From contig NZ_CAJTMN010000015.1 of the NCBI RefSeq assembly GCF_910577125.1, forward strand, positions 1 to 31,498: a stretch of DNA of 31,498 nt, written 5' to 3'. Shown here in pieces: positions 17,105 through 24,768 of the stretch. The translations under genes were made by a program, and so were the position numbers. Below the pieces are notes generated by a model that was not told the origin of the DNA, made no database searches, and saw only the letters and a list, made by a program, of their open reading frames with translations. The DNA is from an uncultured Rikenella sp. GTDB lineage: Bacteria > Bacteroidota > Bacteroidia > Bacteroidales > Rikenellaceae. Positions within the stretch are counted from its first letter, which is position 1, and each line of letters starts with the position of its first letter.

Positions 17105-17112
17105 TATCTTTG
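17105..17112 (+). promoter_or_regulatory. -7 box of the lipocalin-like gene
   Basis: TATCTTTG, 33 nt upstream of the ATG at 17146. Confidence 0.65.
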
Positions 17113-17145
17113 CACACTGAGAACAAACCATTACTCCTCAGACGC

Positions 17146-17748
17146 ATGAAAAATCGCATCGCACAGGCAGCGCTCCTCGCAGCGGCCGTCGCAGGAAGCT
17201 GGATGACCGCCTGCGGCTCCAAAACAGCACACACCGAAACCATAAACGGCCGGGTACTGGACGCCTCGATGAACACCGTCACCGTGCTGACCGACGCCGG
17301 AGAGACCCTGAGCATCAGCACTCTGAACGCCGATCCGACCAAAGTACAGAGCGTGCTGATCGACGATTCCGTCCGCCTGACCTGCCGGGCCGTCGAAACC
17401 GACGGACGTAGCGTACTCGAAGCTCAGGAACTGAACATTACGGCTCACTCGCCCTATTTCTACATTCAGGGCCAGTGGGTGGAACCGAATCCGATCGACT
17501 CGACCGCCGTACAGGGCTTCGCACTGAACGAAGACGGGACAGCCGCCTCGATCGGGATGGAGACCCTGCGGTTCGCAGGCTGGAGCCTCGCGACGCCGAA
17601 GACCCTGATCCTGACCGGCGAAAGCATCGGCAACCGCCAGACCCTTCCGGTGTGCGACACCCTGACCGTCATCCGGCTCGACGCCGACTCGCTCGTACTG
17701 GGACACGGGAACGGACATGTCGCCTGGCGGCTCGGACGGCAGAAATAG
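17146..17748 (+). CDS. Lipocalin-like lipoprotein
   Basis: A 200-residue predicted lipoprotein. The signal MKNRIAQAALLAAAVAGSW ends in MTAC, with the lipid Cys at 23. The second half matches the Bacteroidota lipocalin-like family: GQWVEPNPIDSTAVQGFAL, DGTAASIGMETLRFAGW, LILTGESIGNRQT and DSLVL. The first half (GRVLDASMNTVTVLTDAGE) looks like a separate small beta domain. The ligand is unknown. ATG 17146 is chosen over 17110 because the earlier start would precede the signal peptide and crowd the -7 box. It is a single-gene unit with its own promoter and terminator. Confidence 0.85.
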   Translation: MKNRIAQAALLAAAVAGSWMTACGSKTAHTETINGRVLDASMNTVTVLTDAGETLSISTLNADPTKVQSVLIDDSVRLTCRAVETDGRSVLEAQELNITAHSPYFYIQGQWVEPNPIDSTAVQGFALNEDGTAASIGMETLRFAGWSLATPKTLILTGESIGNRQTLPVCDTLTVIRLDADSLVLGHGNGHVAWRLGRQK

Positions 17749-17780
17749 CCCGTCTCCAGCCCGACACCCCTTCCCCGCAT

Positions 17781-17821
17781 CGGTCTCGCCGGATCCCCTC
17801 CGGCGAGACCGATCCGTTTTT
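17781..17821 (+). terminator. Intrinsic terminator of the lipocalin-like gene
   Basis: CGGTCTCGCCGG (17781-17792) pairs with CCGGCGAGACCG (17800-17811), loop 7 nt, followed by ATCCGTTTTT. Confidence 0.9.
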
Positions 17822-17853
17822 ACCCCCTCCGCCCCGGATCGCCGAAAAATCGC

Positions 17854-17861
17854 TATCTTTA
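17854..17861 (+). promoter_or_regulatory. -7 box of gldE
   Basis: TATCTTTA, one base off TAnnTTTG. It ends 8 nt before the ATG at 17870, implying a very short leader. Confidence 0.5.
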
Positions 17862-17869
17862 CCCCGATT

Positions 17870-19213
17870 ATGGACGACTATTTTCAAGGGATCGCATTTC
17901 TCCCGTTCGACCCGCAACTGTTTTGGATTCTCGCCGCGCTCATCGGTCTGCTGATCGTTTCGGCCCTGGTATCGGGTTCCGAGACCGCTTTTTTTTCGCT
18001 CTCGCCGAACGACATCCACGAACTCGAAGAGAACGACGGCCCGCAGGCACAGGCGGCCCTCCGACTGCTCGGCGACAAAGACCGGCTGCTCTCCACCATT
18101 CTCATTACCAATAATCTGGTCAACATCGGCGCCATCCTCGCCGCCAACGCCCTAATCGACGGCATGGTGGCATTCGGACAGGCCGCCGCGCTGGAATTCA
18201 TCGTCAAGGTGATCGTCGTCACCTTCCTGCTGCTGCTCTTCGGCGAAATCATGCCCAAGATCTTCGCCGCCTACAACAGCCTCTCGTTCGCCCAGCGGAT
18301 GAGCGTGCCGCTCCTGTCGCTCCAGCGGCTGTTCCAGCCCCTCTCGGCCATCCTGATCCGCACCGGCAGCGTCATTACCCGGGGACTGGCCCGGAAGCAG
18401 AGCAACCTCTCGGTGACCGACCTGACCGACGCCATCGAGATCGCCGAGACCGACTCCGAAGGCGACAAAAAGATGCTCACCGGCATCGTCCGATTCTCGG
18501 CCACCGAAGTCGACCAGATCATGAAACCGCGCATCGACGTCAGGGCGCTGGAGATCGGCGCGACCTTCGCCGACGTGAAACAGACGGTCGTCGAGAGCGG
18601 CTTCTCGCGCATCCCCGTCTACCACGAAAATCTGGACGACATCCGGGGAATTCTCTACGTCAAAGACCTGCTGCCCCATCTGGGCGCCGACGCCGACTTC
18701 AACTGGCAGCAGCTGCTCCGGCCGGCCTACTTCGTTCCCGAACACAAGAAAATCAACGACCTGCTCGAAGATTTCCAGAAACGCAAGATCCACATCGCAG
18801 TCGTCGTGGACGAGTACGGCGGGACACTCGGAATCGCCTCTCTGGAAGACATTCTGGAAGAGATCGTCGGTGAGATCGCCGACGAATCGGATATCGAAAA
18901 CGCCTTCTACCGGCAGATCGACGACAACCGATACATTTTCGAAGGGCGAACCCATCTGGGCGACTTTCTCCGCGTACTGGAGCTGCCCGACGGACTGCTG
19001 GACGAAGCGCGCGGCGATGCGGACACGCTGGCGGGACTGATGCTGGAGATCCGCGGCGAATTCTTCGGCGAAGGGGAGAGCGTGCGGGAGGGAGATATCG
19101 AATTCAAAGCCCTGCGGGTCGAAAACCGGCGCATCACCGAAGTCGAAGTCACCTTTCTGAAACCCGCGGCAGACGGGAACCATGACCACACCGGCGAACA
19201 TCATAAAGACTAA
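17870..19213 (+). CDS. gldE: GldE, CNNM/CorC-type hemolysin-family membrane protein
   Basis: A 447-residue inner-membrane protein. Residues about 15-190 form a DUF21/CNNM membrane domain (LIVSALVSGSETAFFSLSPN, NNLVNIGAILAANAL, LLLLFGEIMPKIFAAYNS). A CBS pair follows (MKPRIDVRALE, SGFSRIPVYHENLDDIRGI, VVVDEYGGTLGIASLEDIL), then a CorC/HlyC C-terminal domain. The family is linked to divalent-cation transport; GldE was named from gliding bacteria, where it assists GldD. Most Bacteroidales keep it without gliding. An upstream in-frame start at 17717 would overlap the terminator, so ATG 17870 is used. The phosphopantetheinyl transferase gene overlaps its 3' end by 32 nt, a pairing conserved in the phylum. 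Confidence 0.93.
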   Translation: MDDYFQGIAFLPFDPQLFWILAALIGLLIVSALVSGSETAFFSLSPNDIHELEENDGPQAQAALRLLGDKDRLLSTILITNNLVNIGAILAANALIDGMVAFGQAAALEFIVKVIVVTFLLLLFGEIMPKIFAAYNSLSFAQRMSVPLLSLQRLFQPLSAILIRTGSVITRGLARKQSNLSVTDLTDAIEIAETDSEGDKKMLTGIVRFSATEVDQIMKPRIDVRALEIGATFADVKQTVVESGFSRIPVYHENLDDIRGILYVKDLLPHLGADADFNWQQLLRPAYFVPEHKKINDLLEDFQKRKIHIAVVVDEYGGTLGIASLEDILEEIVGEIADESDIENAFYRQIDDNRYIFEGRTHLGDFLRVLELPDGLLDEARGDADTLAGLMLEIRGEFFGEGESVREGDIEFKALRVENRRITEVEVTFLKPAADGNHDHTGEHHKD

Positions 19214-19847
19214 CCGCGCGATTCCGGTTCCGATCGACGGCATGGAGCTGTCCGTGTGGCTGCTCTCCTTGTCCGCCTTCACGGAGGCGGAACTTCTGAC
19301 CCGGGCCCGGTTGACGGCTGCGGAACAGGCCGTGTTCGCAGCCTTTCCGAAGACAGCCGGACAACGGCGCCGCGAGTGGCTCGGGACGCGGATGCTGGTC
19401 TGCGAAGAGCTGGGCGGCCGAATCTCATACACGCCGCCCCAAGGGCGGCCCCGACTGGTGTCGCCATCGACAAAACTGGACATCTCCATCTCACACACGA
19501 CAGACTGGGCGGCCGTGGCCGCTTCGACCGCAGGACGGTGCGGCATCGACATCGAACGGCTCGACCGGGACGCACGACGGGCTGCGGAACGCATTGCCGG
19601 CCCGGGCGAATCGGCCGCTGCGGAACGGATCTTTCCCGCTCAGCCGGCTCTTTGGCTCTGGTGCGCCAAAGAGGCCGCCTACAAGGCGGCAGGAGCGCCC
19701 GAAACCGACTTCGCACGCGACATCCGGCTCGAGCTGTCGACTATGGCACAACCTTTGATAATGACTGTGGGAACAGTTCGCGTGACTCTTGCCTCTTTCG
19801 TTTACGAAGAGCTGCTGGGCGTCTGCGGACTGGTTTCCGAGGGATAA
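19182..19847 (+). CDS. 4'-phosphopantetheinyl transferase superfamily protein
   Basis: A 221-residue Sfp-like enzyme that would attach phosphopantetheine from CoA to a carrier protein. Visible motifs: LDISISHTTDWAAVA (about 99-113), GIDIERLDRD (121-130, Mg-binding Asp 123 and Glu 125) and WLWCAKEAAYKAAG (158-171, Glu 164 and Lys 168). No polyketide or peptide synthetase lies nearby, so the partner may be the fatty-acid or flexirubin-type carrier protein; this cannot be decided here. It overlaps gldE, so translation is probably coupled. Confidence 0.9.
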   Translation: MTTPANIIKTNRAIPVPIDGMELSVWLLSLSAFTEAELLTRARLTAAEQAVFAAFPKTAGQRRREWLGTRMLVCEELGGRISYTPPQGRPRLVSPSTKLDISISHTTDWAAVAASTAGRCGIDIERLDRDARRAAERIAGPGESAAAERIFPAQPALWLWCAKEAAYKAAGAPETDFARDIRLELSTMAQPLIMTVGTVRVTLASFVYEELLGVCGLVSEG

Positions 19848-19880
19848 TTTCGATTGTAAACCTATAAAAATCTCACAGTC

Positions 19881-20471
19881 ATGAAAAAGTCCGCTATTCT
19901 CTCTCTGGCAGCCGCCATGGCGATGATCGCAGGCGTATCGACCGCTTCGGCACAAAAAACATTCACCTGGGGGCCTAAGGTGGGGATGAACGTATCGAGC
20001 ATGAGCCACACGAACATGCACGCTAAAGTCGGCTTCACGGCCGGCGTGTTCGCCGAATGCCGTCCGATCGACTGGATGGGCGTCTCGGTCGAACTGCTCT
20101 ACTCGCGTCAGGGCGAGAACGACAAAGAGACCATCGACGGCACAAAAATCAAAACGCGCCTCAAGAGCCACTACCTCAATGTGCCGGTATTGGCGAACTT
20201 CTATGTGACCGAGAACCTCGCTCTGAAGACGGGGGTTCAGGCCGGTTTCTGCCTCGGCGCCCGCTCGATCACCAAGATTGACGGGAATAAGGCGAAAGAG
20301 GGGGTCGGCGACGCTTTCCACACGGCAGAAATCGCCATTCCGGTGGGCGTTTCCTACGATTTCGGGCCGCTCGTATTGGATGCCCGGTACAATTTCGGGG
20401 TGAGCCACGCGCTGAAGGCCGGCAACTCGCGGAACAATGTCTTCCAGCTGACTGCGGGGATCCGGTTCTAA
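19881..20471 (+). CDS. Outer-membrane beta-barrel protein (PorT-like)
   Basis: A 196-residue secreted protein. The signal peptide MKKSAILSLAAAMAMIAG ends near TASA (24). The mature part begins KTFTWGPKVGMNVSSM and shows alternating amphipathic strands (VGFTAGVFAECRPI, GVSVELLYSRQGE, LNVPVLANFYVTENLALKTG), ending in FQLTAGIRF with the terminal Phe of outer-membrane barrels. It fits the outer-membrane beta-barrel/PorT family with about eight strands. Function unknown. It follows the transferase gene by 33 bp and has its own terminator. Confidence 0.88.
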   Translation: MKKSAILSLAAAMAMIAGVSTASAQKTFTWGPKVGMNVSSMSHTNMHAKVGFTAGVFAECRPIDWMGVSVELLYSRQGENDKETIDGTKIKTRLKSHYLNVPVLANFYVTENLALKTGVQAGFCLGARSITKIDGNKAKEGVGDAFHTAEIAIPVGVSYDFGPLVLDARYNFGVSHALKAGNSRNNVFQLTAGIRF

Positions 20472-20499
20472 AATCCTCGGACAAGTCTTAGACCGCAAA

Positions 20500-20535
20500 A
20501 CGGAGTGCTCTGTTTTTCAGCGCACTCCGTTTTTC
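20500..20535 (+). terminator. Intrinsic terminator of the barrel gene
   Basis: ACGGAGTGC (20500-20508) pairs with GCACTCCGT (20522-20530) and is followed by TTTTC. The 13-nt loop is T-rich. Confidence 0.88.
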
Positions 20536-20577
20536 TATTTTCCCAACCCCCTGCAACAGCCCTCCTCCTCAAAAGAC

Positions 20578-20760
20578 CCCGCCCCGGGCTTCCGTGGTGC
20601 CAGCTCGGGCTCTTTGGTGAATGTCGGCGGCAGCGGATACATCTGGTCGTCTGCCACAAACGATGACTGTGGCGTGAACTTGAGCATCCACACAACGGGT
20701 GTTAGTCCAAATTACTCAAACTACCGCGCCTACGGTTTTCAGTTGCGTTGCCTCTCGGAA
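20578..20760 (+). repeat. FISUMP-like C-terminal cassette 5 (stop codon lost)
   Basis: The shortest copy: 61 residues, PAPGFRG, a variable core with GYIWSSA, and AYGFQLRCLSE. As in cassette 4, the stop is replaced by an AGTGCG/CGCACT hairpin (20760-20765 with 20769-20774), and the frame runs on as VRAALPITSLYL. It lies beyond the terminator of the barrel gene, so normal read-through transcription is unlikely. Confidence 0.85.
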
Positions 20761-20838
20761 GTGCGTGCCGCACTCCCAATTACCAGCCTCTACCTAAAGC
20801 AGCCTCTACCACCCACAGATTGGGCTGACACAGCCGCA

Positions 20839-20872
20839 GAAATGCGAAGCATTTCCCGTCCACGGGACGTGG
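20839..20872. repeat. Hairpin module A4 (reverse)
   Basis: GAAATGC (20839-20845) pairs with GCATTTC (20849-20855), followed by CCACGGGACGTGG (20860-20872), the reverse complement of the forward palindrome. Confidence 0.88.
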
Positions 20873-20941
20873 GGCCCGCGCGGCCCGAGCGCAGTTCCGT
20901 CCGGTTGGGGTAGAGGCTGCCAATAAAACACCCTGTGGGTG

Positions 20942-21007
20942 CGCCCGCCTAAGAGGGCATATTCTGCCGATTGGCTCACCGCCAATCGGCAAGAATTGCC
21001 GCGGGCG
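20942..21007. repeat. Hairpin module B4 (reverse)
   Basis: Outer CGCCCGC and GCGGGCG; ATTCT (20961-20965) with AGAAT (20992-20996); inner GCCGATTGGC (20966-20975) with GCCAATCGGC (20981-20990). Confidence 0.87.
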
Positions 21008-21025
21008 ACTCAAAAATACTAAAAA

Positions 21026-21102
21026 CGCGCGCCGACGCCTTAAGAAGCGATTCAATTATTTTGGCTGCCGCCAAAATAAAATGAATCGCGTAAGGCGCGC
21101 GG
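21026..21102. repeat. Hairpin module C3 (reverse)
   Basis: CGCGCGCC (21026-21033) with GGCGCGCG (21094-21101); GCGATTCA (21047-21054) with TGAATCGC (21082-21089); TATTTTGGC (21057-21065) with GCCAAAATA (21070-21078). The flanks show it is inverted relative to C1. Confidence 0.88.
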
Positions 21103-21194
21103 ATAAAACACGTTTATCCGATAAGCGTCGGGCAGCTGTCCGGTTGGATTCTATATCAATCTCTTTTCTTTGTCCCGCTTAGGCCGCGGAGGCC

Positions 21195-21224
21195 CCTACT
21201 TTCTACTATGTGGTAGAAAGTAGG
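21195..21224. repeat. Isolated 12-bp hairpin
   Basis: CCTACTTTCTAC (21195-21206) pairs perfectly with GTAGAAAGTAGG (21213-21224). A second stem, TTCAAGGGG (21236-21244) with CCCCTTGAA (21255-21263), follows. They do not match families A-D. Confidence 0.7.
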
Positions 21225-21452
21225 CAAAGAGCACATTCAAGGGGAACTCACATCCCCCTTGAAAATCCCCCGACTCTTGTTTGAAAGAATCGCGACCCTC
21301 TTACTCCGTGCCATAATCCTGCGCCCTGCAGAGGCGCGCGGGCCGGAGCCACCCCAGGCGTAGGCCGGCAACTCGGCAAAGCTCGTTCCCGACTACGCTG
21401 GCACCGGCCCGCTCCAATCCCGCCGCTTTAGGTACTTTTCCCGCGCGCTGAC

Positions 21453-21495
21453 GGAAATCTTATCCAAACGCGAAATGCGCGTTTGGATGATTTCC
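21453..21495. repeat. Hairpin module D1
   Basis: GGAAATC (21453-21459) with GATTTCC (21489-21495), enclosing ATCCAAACGCG (21462-21472) with CGCGTTTGGAT (21478-21488), 5-nt loop. Confidence 0.92.
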
Positions 21496-21540
21496 TACTT
21501 CAGCAGTCGCGCGCAGAGCGAGCATTGTTTCCACTTTTTC

Positions 21541-21615
21541 CGCGCGCCGGGCGATTCATTCTCTTTCGGCTCATCGCCGAAACAGTTGAATCGCCTCTTT
21601 AAGCGTCGGCGCGCG
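21541..21615. repeat. Hairpin module C4 (forward)
   Basis: CGCGCGCC and GGCGCGCG outer arms; TTTCGGC (21564-21570) with GCCGAAA (21576-21582). The next pair is a C-C mismatch (21563 and 21583), the only uncompensated change I found at this position in family C. Confidence 0.82.
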
Positions 21616-21652
21616 GTTGGTTTGAGGGTACTGCGCTCGGGCCGCGCGGGCC

Positions 21653-21686
21653 CCACGTCCCGTGGACGGGCGAAACTGCGTTTTGC
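21653..21686. repeat. Hairpin module A5 (forward)
   Basis: CCACGTCCCGTGG (21653-21665), then GCGAAAC (21670-21676) with GTTTTGC (21680-21686), held by one G-T wobble. Confidence 0.83.
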
Positions 21687-21732
21687 TGCGGCAGCCTCGG
21701 CCCTACTCGTTACTCATACGCGCCGCGGGCCT

Positions 21733-22632
21733 CTATTTTAGCCGCAAACGAACACGTTCCCAAGCTTCCGGTTTCGCCTCCGGCCGCAGCACACGGGCCG
21801 TACCGTCCGCCTCGGCAGACCACGCCTCCGAATACGCCAGCCCCTCGCCCACCAGCTCGCCCCGTTCGTCCACATAACCGTATCGCCTCTCACGCCACAC
21901 CACCGCAAAACCGTGATCGAACTCCCCCATCCCGTCATATTCCAACGGCACGACCGTCCGTCCCGTGCGATCCAGACACCCGTGCAGTCCGCCCCGATCG
22001 ACATAAGCATACCGCGAACCGTCCCACGACAAATCATCGTACTCCGCCTCGATCACCAGCCGCCCCTCCCGGTCGATCAGCCCCATCGCCATCCCTTCGC
22101 CCACCGCGGCACGGATCGCCACCGGAGCCCGCCCCTCGCTGAAATCATCGGCCCAAAGATAACGCGCCTCCACCACCGTCCGCCCCTCCTCATCCTCGAA
22201 CCCGAACCGCCCCTGCCGCACCACCAGCCGAAGCCCTTCGCACAACTCTCCCGACGTGCAGCGCCCGCCAGCCATTCCGCATGCCGCACAAGCCTCTCCC
22301 GCCTCCGGTTCGGACTGCGGCCGCCAGGCCACCGGGTAATAAGCTCCCCGCCCGTCATGCCGGAAGACATAGATCTCCTGCTCCAGCACCTCGCCATACC
22401 GGCCCGCTCCGGCCCAACCCGCCGCCGTCGTAAAACAGGTCAACTCACCGGGAGCTCCCTCCCGCGTCACCCGAAAAGTCACCCGCCCCGAACCCGCCGT
22501 ATATTGCGGCTCCCCCTCACGATCCGTCACCGCCGCGATCCCCGTCAGCGTCGCCAGACGGCCCTCCGGATTGACCACCGCTTCGAGATAGTCGGTCACC
22601 GAAGGAAATAGATTCGTCCTGTCCATACTCAT
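21733..22632 (-). CDS. WG-repeat protein with a cysteine cluster
   Basis: A 299-residue protein, apparently cytoplasmic (no signal or membrane segment). The C-terminal half has about four WG/KWG-type repeats: RFGFEDEEGRTVVEARY, MGLIDREGRLVIEAEYDD, HGCLDRTGRTVVPLEYDG and RYGYVDERGELV. Between the N-terminal beta-rich domain and the repeats lies C-x2-C-x6-C-x5-C (Cys 115, 118, 125, 131), a possible zinc knuckle. WG repeats are thought to mediate binding; no enzymatic motif is visible. Its ATG overlaps the stop of the VWA gene by 4 nt, so the two proteins probably act together. Exact role unknown. Confidence 0.85.
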   Translation of the reverse strand: MSMDRTNLFPSVTDYLEAVVNPEGRLATLTGIAAVTDREGEPQYTAGSGRVTFRVTREGAPGELTCFTTAAGWAGAGRYGEVLEQEIYVFRHDGRGAYYPVAWRPQSEPEAGEACAACGMAGGRCTSGELCEGLRLVVRQGRFGFEDEEGRTVVEARYLWADDFSEGRAPVAIRAAVGEGMAMGLIDREGRLVIEAEYDDLSWDGSRYAYVDRGGLHGCLDRTGRTVVPLEYDGMGEFDHGFAVVWRERRYGYVDERGELVGEGLAYSEAWSAEADGTARVLRPEAKPEAWERVRLRLK

Positions 22633-23501
22633 ATCAACAAATCGGAAGTCGCCGTGCCGATATTCATCATCCGCACGAGGTCAGTCATATTGGCCCGGTA
22701 GGCCATGCCGCGCACCGCCCCGACAGCCGATCCCGAAGGGCGGCCCGTCAGCCACGCGATCTCGTCGCGATACAAATCCGGCATCGGGCTCGAAATGTCG
22801 AACAACAGCCGCGCATACCGCTCCTCGGGCAACTCCTCCGCCGCGGCCGGAAAGAGCACCGGTTCCGCCTCGGTCGCCGAGATATGCACGTTCATCAGCA
22901 ACACGTTACCATCCATCGTCCCCAGCGAACACAACCGTTCGGCCGCCGCTTTCACCTCGTGCAGCGTCCCGTCGGTCGCTTCGCCGTCGGTGATGTGGAT
23001 AACGGTGGGCGGATAGCACGGTTTCCCTTTATATTCGGCGCACCACGTCCGCAACAATTTCCAGACCTCGCCGAAAGCCGCCACCATCGGTGTGTTCCAC
23101 TCCGCCGCCGGTTGCACCCACACCCGTTCGCGCACCACCGTAGCCACCCGGCGCCCGTCAGGCAGCGTCCGCAATCGCTGCACGTCGCACATCGCGACCG
23201 GATTGTCGGCCAGCTCCTCAGGCCGCAAAAAGTATCGGTCGCCCACCTTCGGAAGCAGCGACCGCACTTCGGAACCGGAATATCCCAGCACGGCCATGTC
23301 GTAATAGGGCTGATAGCCTCCGTCACGACGCGTGCGGGCAATCAGCTCCGCCAACAAAGCATTGATAGCCGCCGCCACCGCTTCGGCCTTGGTGGCCGCC
23401 CGACCGTTCCACCGGGTGGGTTCGGACATCGAACCGGACTGATCGACCAACAGGACGACAGCCGTCGGACACTCTTGCGTGATGCGCGCCAGATAACTCA
23501 T
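22629..23501 (-). CDS. VWA-domain protein (TerY-like)
   Basis: A 290-residue cytoplasmic protein made of one von Willebrand A domain. The metal-binding MIDAS site is visible: VLLVDQSGSMSE (Asp 20, Ser 22, Ser 24), a mid-domain Thr in WNTPMVAAFGEV and HITDGEATDG. The general form resembles TerY-type VWA proteins found with kinases, phosphatases or repeat proteins in signalling and stress or conflict modules. Here the only partner is the WG-repeat gene, coupled through ATGA. ATG 23501 (MSYLARITQE) is chosen; the longer frame to 23564 runs through the promoter. Function unknown. Confidence 0.85.
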   Translation of the reverse strand: MSYLARITQECPTAVVLLVDQSGSMSEPTRWNGRAATKAEAVAAAINALLAELIARTRRDGGYQPYYDMAVLGYSGSEVRSLLPKVGDRYFLRPEELADNPVAMCDVQRLRTLPDGRRVATVVRERVWVQPAAEWNTPMVAAFGEVWKLLRTWCAEYKGKPCYPPTVIHITDGEATDGTLHEVKAAAERLCSLGTMDGNVLLMNVHISATEAEPVLFPAAAEELPEERYARLLFDISSPMPDLYRDEIAWLTGRPSGSAVGAVRGMAYRANMTDLVRMMNIGTATSDLLI

Positions 23502-23535
23502 CGCATGAAAAAAGATAAGAGACGAATGGTCGCGA

Positions 23536-23543
23536 CAAATATA
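23536..23543 (-). promoter_or_regulatory. -7 box of the VWA-WG operon
   Basis: Reads TATATTTG on the minus strand, 34 nt upstream of the VWA start codon. Confidence 0.68.
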
Positions 23544-23643
23544 CTCTTTTTTGTCGTCAACCACCGTCTCTCAAGCTCGCAAAACCGACTGATTAAGTGA
23601 AGATTAGAATCTTATCCGGCCTTAATTATATTGATTTTTATCA

Positions 23644-24768
23644 CTAATCCATATTCCGTTTCATCTCCATAATCCGCTCATAAGCTTCCGCGATTCTCGC
23701 CCGGGGAATACGCCCTTCGCAGACCGCTCTAAAAATCAAATCGATGGTCCGAGGCGTCAAATCCGACTCGAAGACCGGCCCGTTATTGCCGACAATTATC
23801 ATATCCACTCCCGCATTGATCGCCCGCTCGACCGCTCCACCCAAAGAATAGTGCTCCGCAATCGCCCCCATATTCAGGTCGTCGGTAATGACCACACCCC
23901 GAAAGCCCAGCTCGCCGCGCAGCACATCCGTCACCCACCGCCGCGACAACGAGGCCGGCAGGGTATCCACTCCGCGATGCACCAGATGGCCGACCATGAC
24001 GAAATCGGCATACCCCTCGCCGATCAAGGCGCGATAGGGGGCCAATTCACGCTCCCGCTCCCACGTCCGGGTGATGTCGGTCAGCCCCAGATGGCTGTCG
24101 GCGCGCGAGCTGCCGTGGCCCGGAAAGTGTTTGAGCGACGTCCGCACCCCCTGTCGGTGCAAAGCGTCGACCCAGATCCGCGCATGCGCGACGACCTTCT
24201 CCGGGTCGGCAGAAAAGCTCCGCCCCAAAGCCCCGATAATCGGACAGGCCGGATTCACATTCACATCCACGCAGGGTGCGAAATCGACGTTGATTCCCGC
24301 CTGCCGGCAACTTTCGGCCGTCCGTTCGGCCCACATCCGGGTCGTATCGGGCCGGTCGATGCGCCCCTGATCTGCAGCCGAGACGCTCGCCGGAAACCCG
24401 TACGCCGGTTTGAGACGATTCACCCGGCCGCCTTCCTGATCAACGGCGATAAAGAGTGCGGGATGCCCCGCCTCGGCCGCCAGCCGCTGCAGGCCGGCGC
24501 TCAGCTGTTCCAGCTGTTCCGGAGAGCGCACGTTGCGCCGATTGACCGCCGACGGAACGTCGCGGTCGAAATAGATCACTCCGCCGATTCCCATCCGCTG
24601 CACGGCATCGGCCACTTTGTCGGTGACGGAAAAACCTCGGAAACCGGCGATAACCATCTGACCGATCTGCCGTCTCAACAAACTGTCGTCCGCTTGGAGC
24701 GCCCGGGCTTCGCGCGCCCCGCAGCACAATGACAACACACTGAAAAACAGGATAATTACTCTTCTCAT
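23644..24768 (-). CDS. GH3 beta-N-acetylhexosaminidase-like protein
   Basis: A 374-residue GH3 enzyme of the NagZ type (single barrel domain), probably cleaving N-acetylglucosamine from muropeptides or glycans. Motifs: VDQEGGRVNRL (109-119), KHFPGHGSSRADSHLGL (213-229, with the catalytic Asp-His dyad 224/226) and VVITDDLNMGAI (nucleophile Asp 296). MRRVIILFFSVLSLCCG is a signal peptide, so unlike cytoplasmic enterobacterial NagZ it is exported. It starts within the stop of the AlaX-like gene (ATGA, 4-nt overlap). Beta-glucosidase is less likely because the His of the dyad is present. Confidence 0.92.
   Translation of the reverse strand: MRRVIILFFSVLSLCCGAREARALQADDSLLRRQIGQMVIAGFRGFSVTDKVADAVQRMGIGGVIYFDRDVPSAVNRRNVRSPEQLEQLSAGLQRLAAEAGHPALFIAVDQEGGRVNRLKPAYGFPASVSAADQGRIDRPDTTRMWAERTAESCRQAGINVDFAPCVDVNVNPACPIIGALGRSFSADPEKVVAHARIWVDALHRQGVRTSLKHFPGHGSSRADSHLGLTDITRTWERERELAPYRALIGEGYADFVMVGHLVHRGVDTLPASLSRRWVTDVLRGELGFRGVVITDDLNMGAIAEHYSLGGAVERAINAGVDMIIVGNNGPVFESDLTPRTIDLIFRAVCEGRIPRARIAEAYERIMEMKRNMD

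Larger units (their letters stand above)
20761..21725. repeat. Palindromic island 5
   Basis: Non-coding, almost 1 kb. In order: reverse A4 (20839-20872), reverse B4 (20942-21007), reverse C3 (21026-21102), a central part with two other hairpins (21195-21224 and 21236-21263), D1 (21453-21495), forward C4 (21541-21615) and forward A5 (21653-21686). The A-B-C then C-A order with reversed orientation makes the island roughly mirror-symmetric. It ends at the 3' end of the WG-repeat gene. Confidence 0.8.

Noticed and set aside
21195..21263. tRNA or other known small RNA in island 5
   Set aside because: Only isolated stems are present; there is no cloverleaf, anticodon arm or CCA end. No tRNA or rRNA was recognised anywhere in the window.
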